Positions 11,745 through 24,179 of a stretch of 64,000 nucleotides of DNA are shown here, piece after piece (position 1 is the stretch's first letter; each line of letters starts with the position of its first letter). The DNA is from Acanthococcus lagerstroemiae (Eukaryota; Arthropoda; Insecta; Hemiptera; Eriococcidae): positions 34,741,574 through 34,805,573 of the forward strand of contig CM063114.1 in assembly GCA_031841125.1 (NCBI GenBank), given 5' to 3'. The notes under the pieces were generated by a model. That model made no database searches. It was not told the DNA's origin and saw nothing but the letters and a program-made list of their open reading frames with translations. Position numbers and translations under genes: made by a program.

Positions 11745-14300
11745 GACGGAACTATGTTTCAAGGCGTCACTTTAATTAAGACGTTCATTCGGACCTAGCA
11801 GCGTAGTGGCTGACATCTGGTGAAAGTTTTTAACAACATCCGTTTACACACCACAACATGTCATTTTTTGTCGAAAATGTCGATTATTTTCGACTTTACC
11901 TCTGGATGAATGACGTCAGAGGTAAAGCTAGGTTGCTAGGTGGATGAGAGTAGGCAACAGTACCCACAGATCGAGACTGATGAAGCCGATCGGCGAGGGA
12001 GGACTCTCCGCTGTTTGCGCGCTTTCACCCGCGAATGTACGAGAACCCGCGACCTACCCTTACGCAACTGGTTTCATCCCGGATCCCGGTCACGTCAGTC
12101 TTTTCATTAACGTTTACAACGTACCATCGTACGTCTTCGGAGTGTCTTTTGCGGTTTTGAACAACCTTCCTTTTGTTTTGTTTTTTATTTTAGAAAATGA
12201 ATCCCGAAAATATCATCGCGGATATGGTGAGTGAGAGAATGATTGAATCTTAATTTTCGTAATTTAGTCGGTTCCTACTGCAAGGCTCGGCCTGGTTTTC
12301 GGACACCCCTTGTTCTTAGTTGCGAAGCGGATAGGTCAAGGGTTACGATTTTTTCAACATCTGACTCTTCCTCGTAGTGTGGTGAGGTGGACTGACACTC
12401 CCCTCAATTTTCCTAGAGAAATCCGCAGAGTTTCCTCCCCCTATTATGGTGGACAAGTCTCCCCCTCAGCTGGAGGGCGAGTGCGGACTAATTCCTTTCA
12501 GAAGAATTTGGTCCATTGGATTGTAGATTAATGCCTCTTCTGATCACCCCTCTTTGTTGACACTAACGATGTCTAGGGGCTCCCTCCCCCTTGTGGACTT
12601 CATGAAGTCTAGGGGCAACTTCAGTGTTCACCGAAGTTCGACTCTACTGGTAATTCAGACAGCGTTCTTATTTTACATATTATGTGCTAAGGAGCTCTCG
12701 ATCACATCTCTATTTGAGAGACTGACGGGTGACTTTCTGTGTGCCCGTTAGATGCTGAACCCCAGAAAACGGTCGCGGAGTAATCAAGCCGCGCACCCCT
12801 CGCTGTTGTAAATATGTAAGTAAGGACTAGTAGATTTAAGGTGTACATACCAGAAGAACGGAAACGCCCGCACTTGACGCGAACAGTAAGGGACACTTAT
12901 TATCTTTGATATTCTAATTTCTAGAGCTTCCACTGCGCCGTCTGTGAGTGCCTCCTCCCGTACCCCTGTGACGTAAATCCCCGGAAGCCCAGCACGAACA
13001 TAACCGAACATAACAATCGTACTCACTTTTACGTCAACAATACTAACACACGCACATACGTCCCTCTTATCAACGTTAGAAAATCCAACTTCAACAGACT
13101 TCAACTAGGGCTCTATAAGTATAGGTAGCGTCACGAGAGCTAACTGGATCTATCGTCCTGCAGTGCTATCACAAGGAGACACGCAGAGAGGGAAAATGAC
13201 TTTAAAATATAATCCCAAAAGATCTTGAAAAATATTGCTTTAGATAGGAAATTTTAAGTGCAATAAATTTTATTCTCTTCAATTATTCATCAACAGCAAT
13301 ATTTGTCTATACATATATTAGCAACTAAAGTTACACACGTTCTTAAGTTCTTATGACTTATGACAGTGCCATTGCTACGGATCCAGTTTGCCTTCGTGTC
13401 TCTACCCGTTCTTTTAGAGCCTTAATAAGAGTTGCAGAATTGCAGATATAACGCTATCTGGTGGCAAAGTCAAAATTTCAAAGCTGATTTGGTTTTCATG
13501 AAGAACCCTTCAATCTAGAGCCTTCAATCTATGTACTCTGTGCAATGCAACTGATAAATTTGATCCTGCCTTAGATCATATATATTATATGATCTAAGGA
13601 TCCTGCTACTGTTGTCGTTATTTGCTTTGCCACCACCTTGGAAAGTTCCTATTTTCAGTTTTCATATTTCTTCTTTCAGAACCAGTGTTTGGACCCGGAA
13701 CCGAAATCGAATCCGGAACCCCTTTAAAATGTAAAAGACCAAATTAAGACCTGAAACCTTAAACTCAACTGGTCGTTAACCAAAACATAAACCGAATATT
13801 TGAAATGTAGATTTAATTGAAACCACAACCGATTGAAATGAAAGCTCATGCCTGCGTCAAGACCATAAACCAACTAAATGAAAAGGTCCCAATTGGTCCA
13901 ATCGTTTTCTGTTCTTCTTTGTCACCGCTTGGGAGTTTGCAGCGACTTCGCGTCAGTGTATCAGATTTTAGGATGTTATTCCAATTGCCAAAGTGAATTA
14001 ACTCTAAAAAATATATGAGAAAGATGTTTTGATCCCGACTGAAACCGATTCATTATGTGAAGTTAAGACCATAACCAAAACCAGTCCAGCAATGAAAGAC
14101 TGAAGTAAGACCTTTTCAGTATTTTAAAACGGTCTCATGATTGAAACCAAAACCTATTGGCAAATTAAATGGAAATTCCGAACCGAAACCAACCAAAATG
14201 GAAACTACAAAGTTCAAAACCGATCAAAACGAAAAATTGAATCCAAACACTGTTCAGAACACCTTTGACTATAGGTATACTATAAGATGGACACGGCATA
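11745..14300. repeat. 2.5-kb direct repeat, copy 1 (left of the THAP transposase gene)
   Basis: Matches 24180-26703 in the same orientation. From about 12729 to 14300 the two copies are nearly identical: one clear substitution (near 12890), a 36-bp palindromic insertion here (13570-13606), and a 39-bp stretch missing here relative to copy 2. From about 11745 to 12728 the copies still align but differ by dozens of single-base insertions and deletions. The 3' third is an A-rich tract of degenerate GAAACC/AACCAAAACC words. Copy 1 stops abruptly inside the terminal repeat of a fold-back element that is complete in copy 2. No convincing coding sequence was found. Confidence 0.85.
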
Positions 14301-14559
14301 GAGGGATTTGTTGAATTCTTATTTTTAGTTCACGGTTCCAGACACCTGCAGCGCTGATTGTAGAGAATAATTCGAATATTTTGTATGCGTGCATCCGGTT
14401 CGTTATCTTTGTTTACCATCCGTTACTGTTGAAATCTATTTCGAATATTTGTGATTTGAGGATTCAGTTTTTGCATTATTATTTATTGTATTTTTAGTTA
14501 TTTTCGTAATTGATCTTGTTTCTATTTCAACCAAGTGTGTTCGTAATTCTGGTTTCGTA

Positions 14560-17500
14560 ATGGTACATAAATGTGCCGTTCGTGGATGCTCCTTGACTGC
14601 CAAAGTCGTGAAGATGCATTTGTTCCCGAATGACGAGGAGGTAAATAATGAAGTCCACTCTGTAAATTCCTGTTGAGGAATGTGCATGAAACATGTCTTT
14701 TTTCAATTTGTTCTAGCGTGCATTGAGATGGTTGAATGCCAGTGGAAGGCAAGACTTGATTGGGAAACCGGTGAATTTGATTCGAACGAGGTATCGAGTA
14801 TGTGATACTCATTTCAGTGATGAGCAGAAGTTTCCCGTTGTAAGGGATCGAAATCGTACAAACTTGAAATGTACGAGTGTACCAGATAGAAGTAATTATT
14901 TACACGTTATCATTCCAATCGTACAGTGCTTCTTTACGGCCAAGTATGAATGTACTCAATTCTTTCGTATTGTATTCATTAGATATTTCTGTCAGTCAGT
15001 CGTCGTCTACTGATGATCAAATTCTTATATTACCTTCGGGTTCCAGTAGTCAGACAGGTAATTCTTTTCTTCTATTCTTGGTACAACACATCGCTCTTTT
15101 AGTGTTGCAAAATGTGACATATTTGGTAACAAGTACCTCTTCCTTGAGAATGAACCTATTATTATGTATGAGCAAACTGTATTTTCAGTTTCAATGGACT
15201 TACAAACTGTACCACGATGCAGCAGATTCAGTTCAGCCACTACTTCTGATCCAAACATTTCATTACTTAGCTCTCATGGTAAGTACAGTAATAAGCATCG
15301 TTTATTTTCAATGCGTGTTATTTACTATTACCCAATAGTTGTTCGGTAAGTACGAATTATAACACTGTTTTTTGAAAGGTAAATGCTTCTTTATCACTGT
15401 TATTTCCTTCCTATGGTAAAACGTAGTAAACAATGCCGGTAAAGAAAAATAATTTTCCTAAGGATGTTAAAGAAATAAATAATGGTCAACAATAAACTCA
15501 TGATTTTACGGCGGACCCCTGCAGAAGCGCTAGTAGTATCAGATTGCGAATCGCAACGGAACGATCAAAGTTCAACACATTCAAAACCGAGAATCCTACA
15601 GTACACTGAAATTTATGTTTATTAATACCAAATGACAACTAATGATAGACAAAAACAAACTAATATGTATTTCATAAGTTTTGAACATCTATATTACCTA
15701 GTATCAAATTTTACCACAAAAGTGAGCAAATTATTTCAGTGGCTTTATACAAATTATCGTTGTACACCACTGATTCTGACAAATTTCAGGTTCTTGACGT
15801 CTTTTATTCCTACATAAACACAATATTTCATCGACTACGAATTTAACCGCGGTAAAATATATTCACATGAAGTTACCTATAGGTACTTAATTACAGGAAC
15901 ATCTAATTTGGTACACTGCGACTTTTTCAATTTTTTCGTGGAGATATTTTTTCTCAAACATCTGATGCCCTTGCCTTACCGAACAGTTATTGGGTAAAAT
16001 AAACTACACAACAGGATTGGTAAATAAGCGACACTCGTGCGTTCGCTTCACTCGGCTGCGTCTCGTTCCGCAAACTTCGCACTCGTTATCGCTTATTTAC
16101 CGCTCCTGTTGTGTAATCTACTATTACAGACCGTTGGTTGTGAAACATTGATTTTGTTCTTATTAGGTAATGTTGGTAGTACTCCGGATTCTGGAAACCT
16201 TCACCTGTCAGCAACGGATAGTCCCAAGGAGTCAGGTATTTCCCCGCAAAAATTGCATATAATACTGTGGGCGTTTGAAATGAACTGCCTCATACACAGA
16301 GCTCATTTTCTTGTTGTGTAGATCTCGCACCTAATGTGATGCATCCTACGACTGAAACTATGAGGGAAGAAAGGTCAGTGCATGACATTACCGAACTTGT
16401 GAGAAAAGAAACATCTTCGGTTGATGTACGCCTTCTAGGTAAGCAAAATCATTGTTAAAATTACATTATGCACTTTATTGTCAACTACGTATTTGAATCA
16501 CATAATGTTTGGCTTCGCCGCAGGCTGCAAAGCCGAAGAGCTTCTTCTCAGCCATGCAACTTTCCTTCATCATGGGCGTCAACTCCATGCGACAGCCTGA
16601 AAGTTTGCCGCATTGAATGAGTTCTATCGCGGCTCAGCCGCATTGAAAATAATTGGAGATTTACCAAGTACCTATATGAAAAGTTGAACGGCAAAACCCC
16701 CACGGCTCAATGTATTTCATAAGACGGTGTGAGTTTTGCCAACAAAACTGCAAGAATGCCGCATTGAGATTTTGAAAAGTTGACTCCTATGTCCTTCTTC
16801 ATTTTCTTTCGGTCTCTAAATGTTTCGCTCGTTCACTGCGCTCTCATGATGTGCTCTTATTCCTCTCGTAAATGTCGGTTTCTTTTCTGTGTTATCTGAT
16901 CATTACCCTGATATTCTCCTTGGTTCTCTTTCCTTTCCTTCAAACTTGTTTCCTAGCCGTTCCTAATTTTTTCTCGCACTTGTTACATGTCTGAAACCAG
17001 GTTCTTCACTCCTCAGGCTGCAGCCGTTTCATGTAGACCTTGTTTTTCTTATTTTGTTTAAATGCTATTTTTGTGTTAAGTGCTTTTTAGTCGCAGTCTT
17101 GTACTCTGAGGTAGCTGAGGTAGGGCTGCGACGGTGTTCTCGTATTCCCTAGTTTAGTCCATCTCCCTCTAGTGGCCCTGGAGACAGCTTGGGAGCATCA
17201 TCAAGTCTTTTTGTCTCCCCCCCCCCTTCCCCCAGTATACACACTGGTGCTGCGTCAGACAGGATTACCTAAACCAAGCTACTTGTTTATCACTTCTGTT
17301 CAGCACCTCCTCAGCCAATCTTCAAGAAAACGAGCTCTGCTTCAGTTAGAGTAACGCTCTTCTCCTGGAGTACTAAAGATTATAGTGCAGTGATTGATTG
17401 CTCCATCATCATGCAGTTTGAATTATTGTTAATATTACATTCATTTATTTCAGACGAAGAACTTCTGATCATTGAAGAAGAGGTACAAATGGAAGTACTA

Positions 17501-20500
17501 TTTCCAACACCTACTGATACTGCATCAGGTGAATTGAATGTAATTATTATGCATTTGGACCGGTCACCCGACGCACCTTGTGGGCAGCGAGGAAGTGAAA
17601 CGTCGCGTCATGTGGAGTAGCGGGGAATTGAAACGGTTCGTTTCACTTCCACGCTGGCCGCATGATACGTCGGGTGACCGGTCCCCATCAACTCGGGCAT
17701 TTCATGCAAACTCTACTTCATTCATGCGTGCTTCAGGAATGCATGTCATTTCTGTCAACGGTTATATTAATGTATTTTACATTGTTTTTCCGAAGATTAC
17801 CATTCAACTGTAAATGTACACTTCACGGATAGTGCACCACCTCCAGTGACAGACAGCTCGGAAGGTAAATTTCTCCTATGTTAATATGTGTTCTACCTCT
17901 TATTTTCACATTACACCGATAACAAATGTGCTTCCTTCACCTCACGGTGCTATGCTGGATTTCTCTTGTTTTATGGGCATATAAGTACATTAATTACCCA
18001 GTGCCATGGTACAGTGCATTGTTTGTGTCTTTGAACAGTTGTTGGATCCTATTATCCATTAGTGATGTCTACATGTGTGGAGATAACATGTCACTTAATG
18101 CAGCCAAGTGCTACCTATAAGGATAAGTGTATTAATTTTTAGAAAATAATATACCAAGTGTTTCTTATTTATTCACATTACTGATGTCATGGGACGATAC
18201 GTATTTTCAGTAAATGTCACCTTTGTTGACATCAGACGTTTTTATTACTGTTTGTGTACTTGTAAATGTTCAAAGTGAACTGCTGGTAATGTTAGAGCAC
18301 CTGGAAACACCCGAGTATCGCAATACGCCATTTTTGGAACTTCCGCGCACGTCGATGCCGAATTGAGTACGCGGTACGCTCCGCATAGTCGGATTCGGCA
18401 TCGACGGGCGTGGAAGTCCCAAAAATGGCGTATTGCGATACTCGGGTGTTTCTAGGTGCTCTAGTAATGTCTGCGCTGTGCACGTGACATGACTGCTGCG
18501 AGTAAAGGCTGCTTTATACTGGCTGTACACTGGTAACTTAAACCCTAAAATCCCTAAATTTAACGATCTGGTATAAACCAACTGTAGAATTTGGATATAT
18601 TCTAACTTCTAAGTTACCGGATGCTGGTTAAATGAAGCGACCTTAAGTAGACTGCTGCTTCTAATGGAAAGTCACTGTTCTCTCAGTTTCAACCGATGAA
18701 CGTGCTCACTTCTTTTCATTCTTCTATTATTGAGTCTCCAAGCACAGCTGATAAGAATTTCACAGATATACAATCGCAACGACGGTCCATCGAAAAATGT
18801 GGAATAGTGAAAAAAGTATATCTGCATGGATAATTTAAGGTCTCTATTTGAATGGAATTTCATCAGAAATCTTCAAGAAGATTCCTTTGATTCCCGAAGA
18901 TAATTTATGAGGACTGTCATTGAAAATATTGAGGAAACATTTCCGATCATTTTTGAAGAATTTCATCGGACATTATTGAGAAAAATAAGAATTTACAGAT
19001 ATCGGTAGCCGGTTTTCAGTGTCATGTGAATGGCTGCATTTAATTCTGTGTATTTCGTCCCTGTGCCGGTCCGGCACAACATTTTGTCCGGCTACCTTCG
19101 GTTACCGGGCCCGGTTTCACGTGTGAACGCACTGATATACTCCTGTAGATATTGTAACCGAGTCCCGGCCACCGGATCGGATAACTGGTGTCGTGTGAAG
19201 CAAGCCTAATGTACCAACATATTTCTTTCCCAGATATCTAACATTTTTTATTCTCTCCTTATCATGCTACTGCTTAACGTGCGTCTCAGCAGGTCTTCAG
19301 GTTTTTTTGAAACACACTATCTCATTTCTTTTTTAAAAATCTGCCAGACTAGAGCATTGTATGGAGAATAGAAATTGAATGTTCACAATTCAGGTTGCCA
19401 AAGTTGGATCCACATTCCCATGTTCCCCGTGATACTTAAACGTTCCTATTCCATTCTGACGCATAGAAATGTAAATTCAGTGCTGAACGTTGTCCTCTTG
19501 TACCTACTTTTTTCATGGTTCACAGCTGCATTCCTAGTATTGATGGTGGTAATGATGATAATAATAGTAATAATAATTACGATCGTCATTTATTAACTCC
19601 CTTGTCTGTATACATATTTACTGAAACTAAACACTACATGGTGTACTTAATTCTTTTATTTGCAGAGAGACGTCCTTGTACGCCAACAACTGCTGACTTG
19701 GATGCAACGTGTTCGGCTACAGATGGTAGGACAGGTAATTATTCGTAGCACTGCATTTTAGTCATGGACTCCATGAATTAAATCAATGTACACAGTTCAC
19801 TAATTAATCATTCCTTATGGTTCTACAGTAGATTCATTGAGCGGTGTACTACAGACTTGGGAAACTCCGAAACGTCCTGCAGGTACATTCCGCACAGTTG
19901 ATTATACTCCTCTTCAACTCACCCCCTCTCTCGTAATTATTGCTTCTTATAAGATAATGAAGCGCAAGACGATTGCGGCATGCAATTATTATTTTTCTCA
20001 TTCGAGCTGGATTATGTAAGAGATGAATATATAAAAAAATTGTCTGCATTTAAGATTTAAAAAAGAAGATGCGTTTGCTAAGCGCAGTGAACGCCACTCG
20101 CGCCCGACAGCTGACACCAAGAGCGTTGAGATTTTACCAAACCTCAAAGAAGCTTCGAAAATTGGCGGCGCGTTTGGATAAGAGGAATGAGTCAACTAAG
20201 ACCCGTTTGAAACTTGCTGAGGAATTTGTTCGGTCGAAGGAATTCTTGAAAACGAAAGTCAATGATGTAACCTTCAATTTCATCGACTGCCAGCTGAAGG
20301 AGCAGAAGAAAAGAAGTCGAGGGCGACGCTTCACCTTGGAGGATAAAATTTTTGCTCTGACGTTGTTGAAGCAGAGCCCGAAAGGCTATCGCTTGCTCCG
20401 AAAGACCTTTGCCTTGCCTTCACGGAAGACGTTGATGCTGGTATAGATAACAGTCCTTCTGTACTTATAATGTTTGTAGTATTAGAAGAGTAATTATTTT

Positions 20501-23500
20501 GAAAATTGCGCGTATATTGACGCACTTTGTACACTGTCTTTCATGGTATTGACTTTAATAATTTTTATTTTTATTTTTTTTAGCTACTGAACCGGATACC
20601 ATTTGGTGCAGGTATCAATGAAGCAGTCTTCCGCAGCTTCCAGACTTCTGTTCAGAAAATGGATCCCCTAGACCGGTTCTGCTGCGTCATCTTCGATGAG
20701 ATGTCCCTGGAACCCGCATTGTCATTCAATAAAAAAGAAGACTTCATCGAAGGTTTTCAGGACACAGGAGATGGAAGGAAGAAAGCCTTTGCAGATCATG
20801 CTCTGGTGTTCATGGCCAGAGGTATTAAAAGAAAGTGGAAGCAACCAGTGGCATTTTATTTTGTCGAAAATGGCATGAGTTCAAGGCAGCTAGCTGCAAC
20901 GATTAAGGTTATTATTCGTCAGCTGTGTCAGATTGGGCTCCGTGTCATTGCTACTGTCTGCGACCAGGCAGCTGCTAACGTTGCTGCCATTAAGTACCTC
21001 AAGGCCGAGACAGCAGGTCACTTCGCGCGTCTGGGGCAAGAGAACCGCTTCTTGGGTTTCAGTGTAGATGGGGAAGAGGTAAATGTATTCATTGTACATG
21101 TGTATGTGAATGTGTCTCCCTTATTTCCATGAATTAATACTAACATTGTACGGGCATTTGTTTATAGATCATTCCTCTTTTTGATCCACCTCATCTACTG
21201 AAGTGCATCCGCAATAATTTGACTGATGCACAGGCAAAATTTATATGGCCCAAAATGAGTTCTGCGGACCAGATCGCCTCTTGGACAGATGTAATTAAAC
21301 TGTACGAGTTGGATGTTGGTGACTTCGATTTCCGGATGGTGAACAAGCTTACTGACGCCCACGTGTACCCGGATAAGATTAAAAAAATGAAAGTAAGCGT
21401 GGCCGCTCAAGTCTTCTCGCAGCGTGTTTCAGCAGTGATGAGAGGCATTGCGAAACACAGTGATGGTAAGTTATGCCAACTTAGCACATTACTGTGATGA
21501 TACGTTGAAACTATGCGATAGTTAGTCTTCTTGTTTGTGTGTCCATGTGTAACACCATCAGTTCAAAATAACTCATTCTACCAACCTGAAATTTTCACGA
21601 CACGTTTATGCACTACAAAAGCAGGTTAAAAGTTGTAGCGGAAGTTTGTACCCCTGTTAGGGGAAGGCTAAAGTTTTTGGGAGCTCTTTTTCTCTAGAAA
21701 TATGTTGTATTACACCCTTACTACCGTATATCCGAGTTTCAACCTCCTGTCTCCCTCCATTCTTCATACTGAGAGGTTGAAAGTGAATGTGAATGCAAAT
21801 TTCTATCGATCCTGCGCGCGCACAATATTTTGTTTTGATTATTGCTATAGGAAGATTCTATATTGTAGCACACTTTGGTATTTCAGGTGGGGTAGAAGTG
21901 GTGCATTTCAGCCCCTCTGACTTCCTTGAACTGAAAATTTCAGGACACATTCGTATTAGCCGTGGGAAGGTTTGAAAATTTTTTGTTGTCTGGATACCTG
22001 GCTGAGGAATTATTCTGACGAACGTAAACTCTTGTCAGTTTTGTGGATTACTACCGCTATGATCCAAATCCTGCCTCCGTACCCCAAGAGAAGCCAAATA
22101 TTTGTGAATCGAAACCGAATAAATTCAGATAAGCTTTTTTAAAGGATTAGAAAAGCGGTTGGCTGCTACCTGCTGTGACCTTGATGGGTCTTCCTCGATT
22201 CATTGGATCTTGAGCCATCTTTTTCTGCTCGTATTCTGAGGGACATTAGAATATCGGCCATCTAGAGGTATCCCACAGTGTCCTTAAATTCAAGAGGTCG
22301 GATTTAAGAACCCAGAGTCATATCTTTCTACATCACACCACAGTTGCTAGTTGCTTGTGAGCGCCCGGCCCCAAGATGACTTACATTTTGATTATCCTGG
22401 GGCTGAAGTGAGGGTTACTGGATTTAGGCCCTAAGACATAACTAGAACCCCTGGTTCAACTAGAACCCCTGGTTCAACTAGAACCCCCGGTTCTGACGCT
22501 AGAAGTACTCGGAACATTTTCAGGTTCGAGAACTTGAAAAATAAACGAACATGTTTGAGGCTGAAGACTCTTTGAAGCGAAGTTATGAATTTACCTCCAT
22601 TATCAAACATTTTTGTATCCCCACAGTGACCTAATTGAACTTTGTATTTTATAGGGAAACTCCCGGACTCAGCTGTTGGAACTGCCAACTTCTTATTATT
22701 TTTTGATAAGTTGTTCGACAGTTTCAATGGTACTGCGGTTGAGACCGCTCATGGTAAAGACTTGCGATGCGCAGTAACGCGTTCATCACCGCACCACAAG
22801 TTCTGGAAAGAAGCTGTGTCCGTTCTGGAAAGCATTCGTTTTGTATCATTGAATGGTCGAGAACATGTGCCTCCTACTGTTCACAACTGGCTGTCCACAA
22901 TCAGAGGCATGCGTGTAATTTGGTCCCGATTGAAGAAGGAAGGATTTCAGTTTGTGTCTCCACGGAACTTCAACCAGGATCCGAACGAAAATTTCTTCGG
23001 CAGTATACGAAGCCACAACTTCCGGAATATCAATCCCTCTTCCGCGGCTTTCAAGGCTTCATTTAAAAGTTTAATTGTGAACAATTTTGTTTCTCCCCAT
23101 TCGCCCGGCTTCAACTGTGAGCAAGATGAGAGCGAAGGAACTCTGCACAGTTTGAGAAACTTTTTGTGTCTTCCGGCAGATGAATGTGCCACTGCATCAC
23201 ATTCAGAATATACATTACCAAATAACGATGGCTTCACGTTTTCCGGAACTGTAAGGGATAAAGTCCTATCATTACATACGTACCTCGCCGGATATGTGGC
23301 CAAAAGAATCCTGAAAGTAGTGACCCCGTGTTCTGTCTGTCCAAAGGAACTGAAGGCTAGAACTGCTGCCCATTTGGAGTTGATAGAGGCACGAGATTAC
23401 CGACGGAAGGCATTACTTAGACCAGGAACAGAATTCGTTACCCTGTTCAACCAGTGTAATGATATTGCCCACCACTTGCTGCCGATCATGTGCACCGGAG

Positions 23501-23769
23501 ATAATGTACAGAGGAATCTTATCCAGAAAATGAAAGAGTTTGTGGTCAACAAGTTCACCTGCACAGAGCATGAGCTATTTAATTTGTTCTTGAATATCTT
23601 CACCAACTTCTACATTCACACTTGGATCAAGAATGTGAATAAAATATTGAAAGGTACTGATCAGCGAGATGTAATAAATGACGACATTAAGAAGCTAGCA
23701 CTGAAGAAGTACGAAAAATATAGAGCCAGGAAGAGGAAAGTTTATAAAACGAAACAGCTGGTATCCTAG
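14560..23769 (+). CDS. THAP9/P-element-type transposase (multi-exon)
   Basis: DNA-binding THAP domain plus P-element RNase-H-like transposase. Exons: 14560-14640 and 14717-about 14877 (C2CH zinc finger: CAVRGC, FP, RVCDTHF, LKCTSVP); linker micro-exons ending 15057, then 15189-15278, 16167-16235, 16322-16438, 17454-17528, 17796-17864, 19666-19734, 19829-19932; about 20066-20440 (Arg/Lys-rich coiled segment, then the helix-turn-helix-like FTLEDKIFALTLLKQSPKGY); 20584-21078 (VIFDEMSL and VCDQAAAN supply two catalytic Asp); 21168-21465 (DPPHLLKCIRNN); 22655-23769 (DPNENFFGSIRSH supplies the acidic third residue; LAGYVAKRI and CSVC near the C-terminus). From 20584 on, exon phases join exactly. 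The joins after exon 2 and before 20066 are uncertain. About 1050 residues are open, so this is a recent or domesticated copy. An AATAAA lies at 24132. Confidence 0.8.
17557..17684. mobile_element. 128-bp fold-back element in a THAP-gene intron
   Basis: Begins GGACCGGTCACCCGACG and ends with the exact reverse complement, a 17-bp perfect terminal inverted repeat. An inner pair, AAGTGAAACG and CGTTTCACTT, extends the pairing. It is non-coding and starts 29 bp downstream of a transposase micro-exon. No target duplication is obvious. Confidence 0.65.
18293..18463. mobile_element. TAGAGC fold-back element E1 (171 bp), 7-bp target duplication
   Basis: Ends TAGAGCACC and GGTGCTCTA, flanked on both sides by GTAATGT (18286-18292 and 18464-18470). 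The arms, including ACACCCGAGTATCGCAATAC and its reverse complement, pair over about 50 bp. The centre contains the family core GATGCCGAAT...GCATAGTCGGATTCGGCATC. Each arm carries GCCATTTTT. Same family as E2-E7. It lies in an intron of the THAP transposase gene. Confidence 0.85.
22440..22493. repeat. 18-bp minisatellite, three units
   Basis: Three consecutive units of AACTAGAACCCCTGGTTC, the third with a C in place of T. Each unit is itself a small palindrome (GAACC/GGTTC). It sits in the last intron of the THAP transposase gene. Confidence 0.85.
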
Positions 23770-23983
23770 TTGTTTCGTTTTATAAACTTTCCTCTTCCTG
23801 GCTCTATATTTTTCGTATCTTCTTCAGTGCTAGCTTCTTAATGTCGTCATATCCTAGTCCCTCCGGTCACTGACGCGATGCTCGAAAGGGTAGTTTCCTG
23901 TGGCGGGGTGCGGTGTCATAGGGGCCACTTTGGCATGCGTGCATCGCCATACGTCCCACCACACATTAGCTGGTATCCTAGTT
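23680..23983. repeat. long hairpin and templated insertion at the transposase stop codon
   Basis: The last 76 bp of coding sequence (23680-23755) recur as a reverse complement at 23772-23848, with one base inserted. The 16-bp spacer (23756-23771, AGCTGGTATCCTAGTT, which contains the stop codon) recurs directly at 23968-23983. The 212 bp between the two spacer copies therefore look like a templated insertion containing an inverted copy of the gene's own end. Transcribed, this would form a very stable hairpin across the stop codon and the start of the 3' UTR. Confidence 0.85.
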
Positions 23984-24131
23984 CTCGTAAGTTTATTTTC
24001 GTCCTCATGTAATGCGTTGATTATTTATTTAACAGTTGTACCAAGCATTTAATCTTTAATGCACGTGATCGATATGAACAATCAAATTGCTACTTGTACA
24101 TCTGTGGTATATTTATGTACGTAAAAAACTC

Positions 24132-24137
24132 AATAAA
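24132..24137 (+). terminator. AATAAA polyadenylation signal candidate of the THAP transposase gene
   Basis: The canonical hexamer lies about 360 bp past the stop codon, in AT-rich sequence and just before the second 2.5-kb repeat. Confidence 0.5.
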
Positions 24138-24179
24138 TTTAGTATTTACCAAAAATATATTTGTTTTCTCATTTATTAC

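Noticed and set aside
12784..13104. 106-residue open frame, repeated almost identically at 25185-25505
   Set aside because: Its conservation only reflects the near-identical 2.5-kb direct repeats. The sequence has no recognisable domain and no supporting splice or start context.
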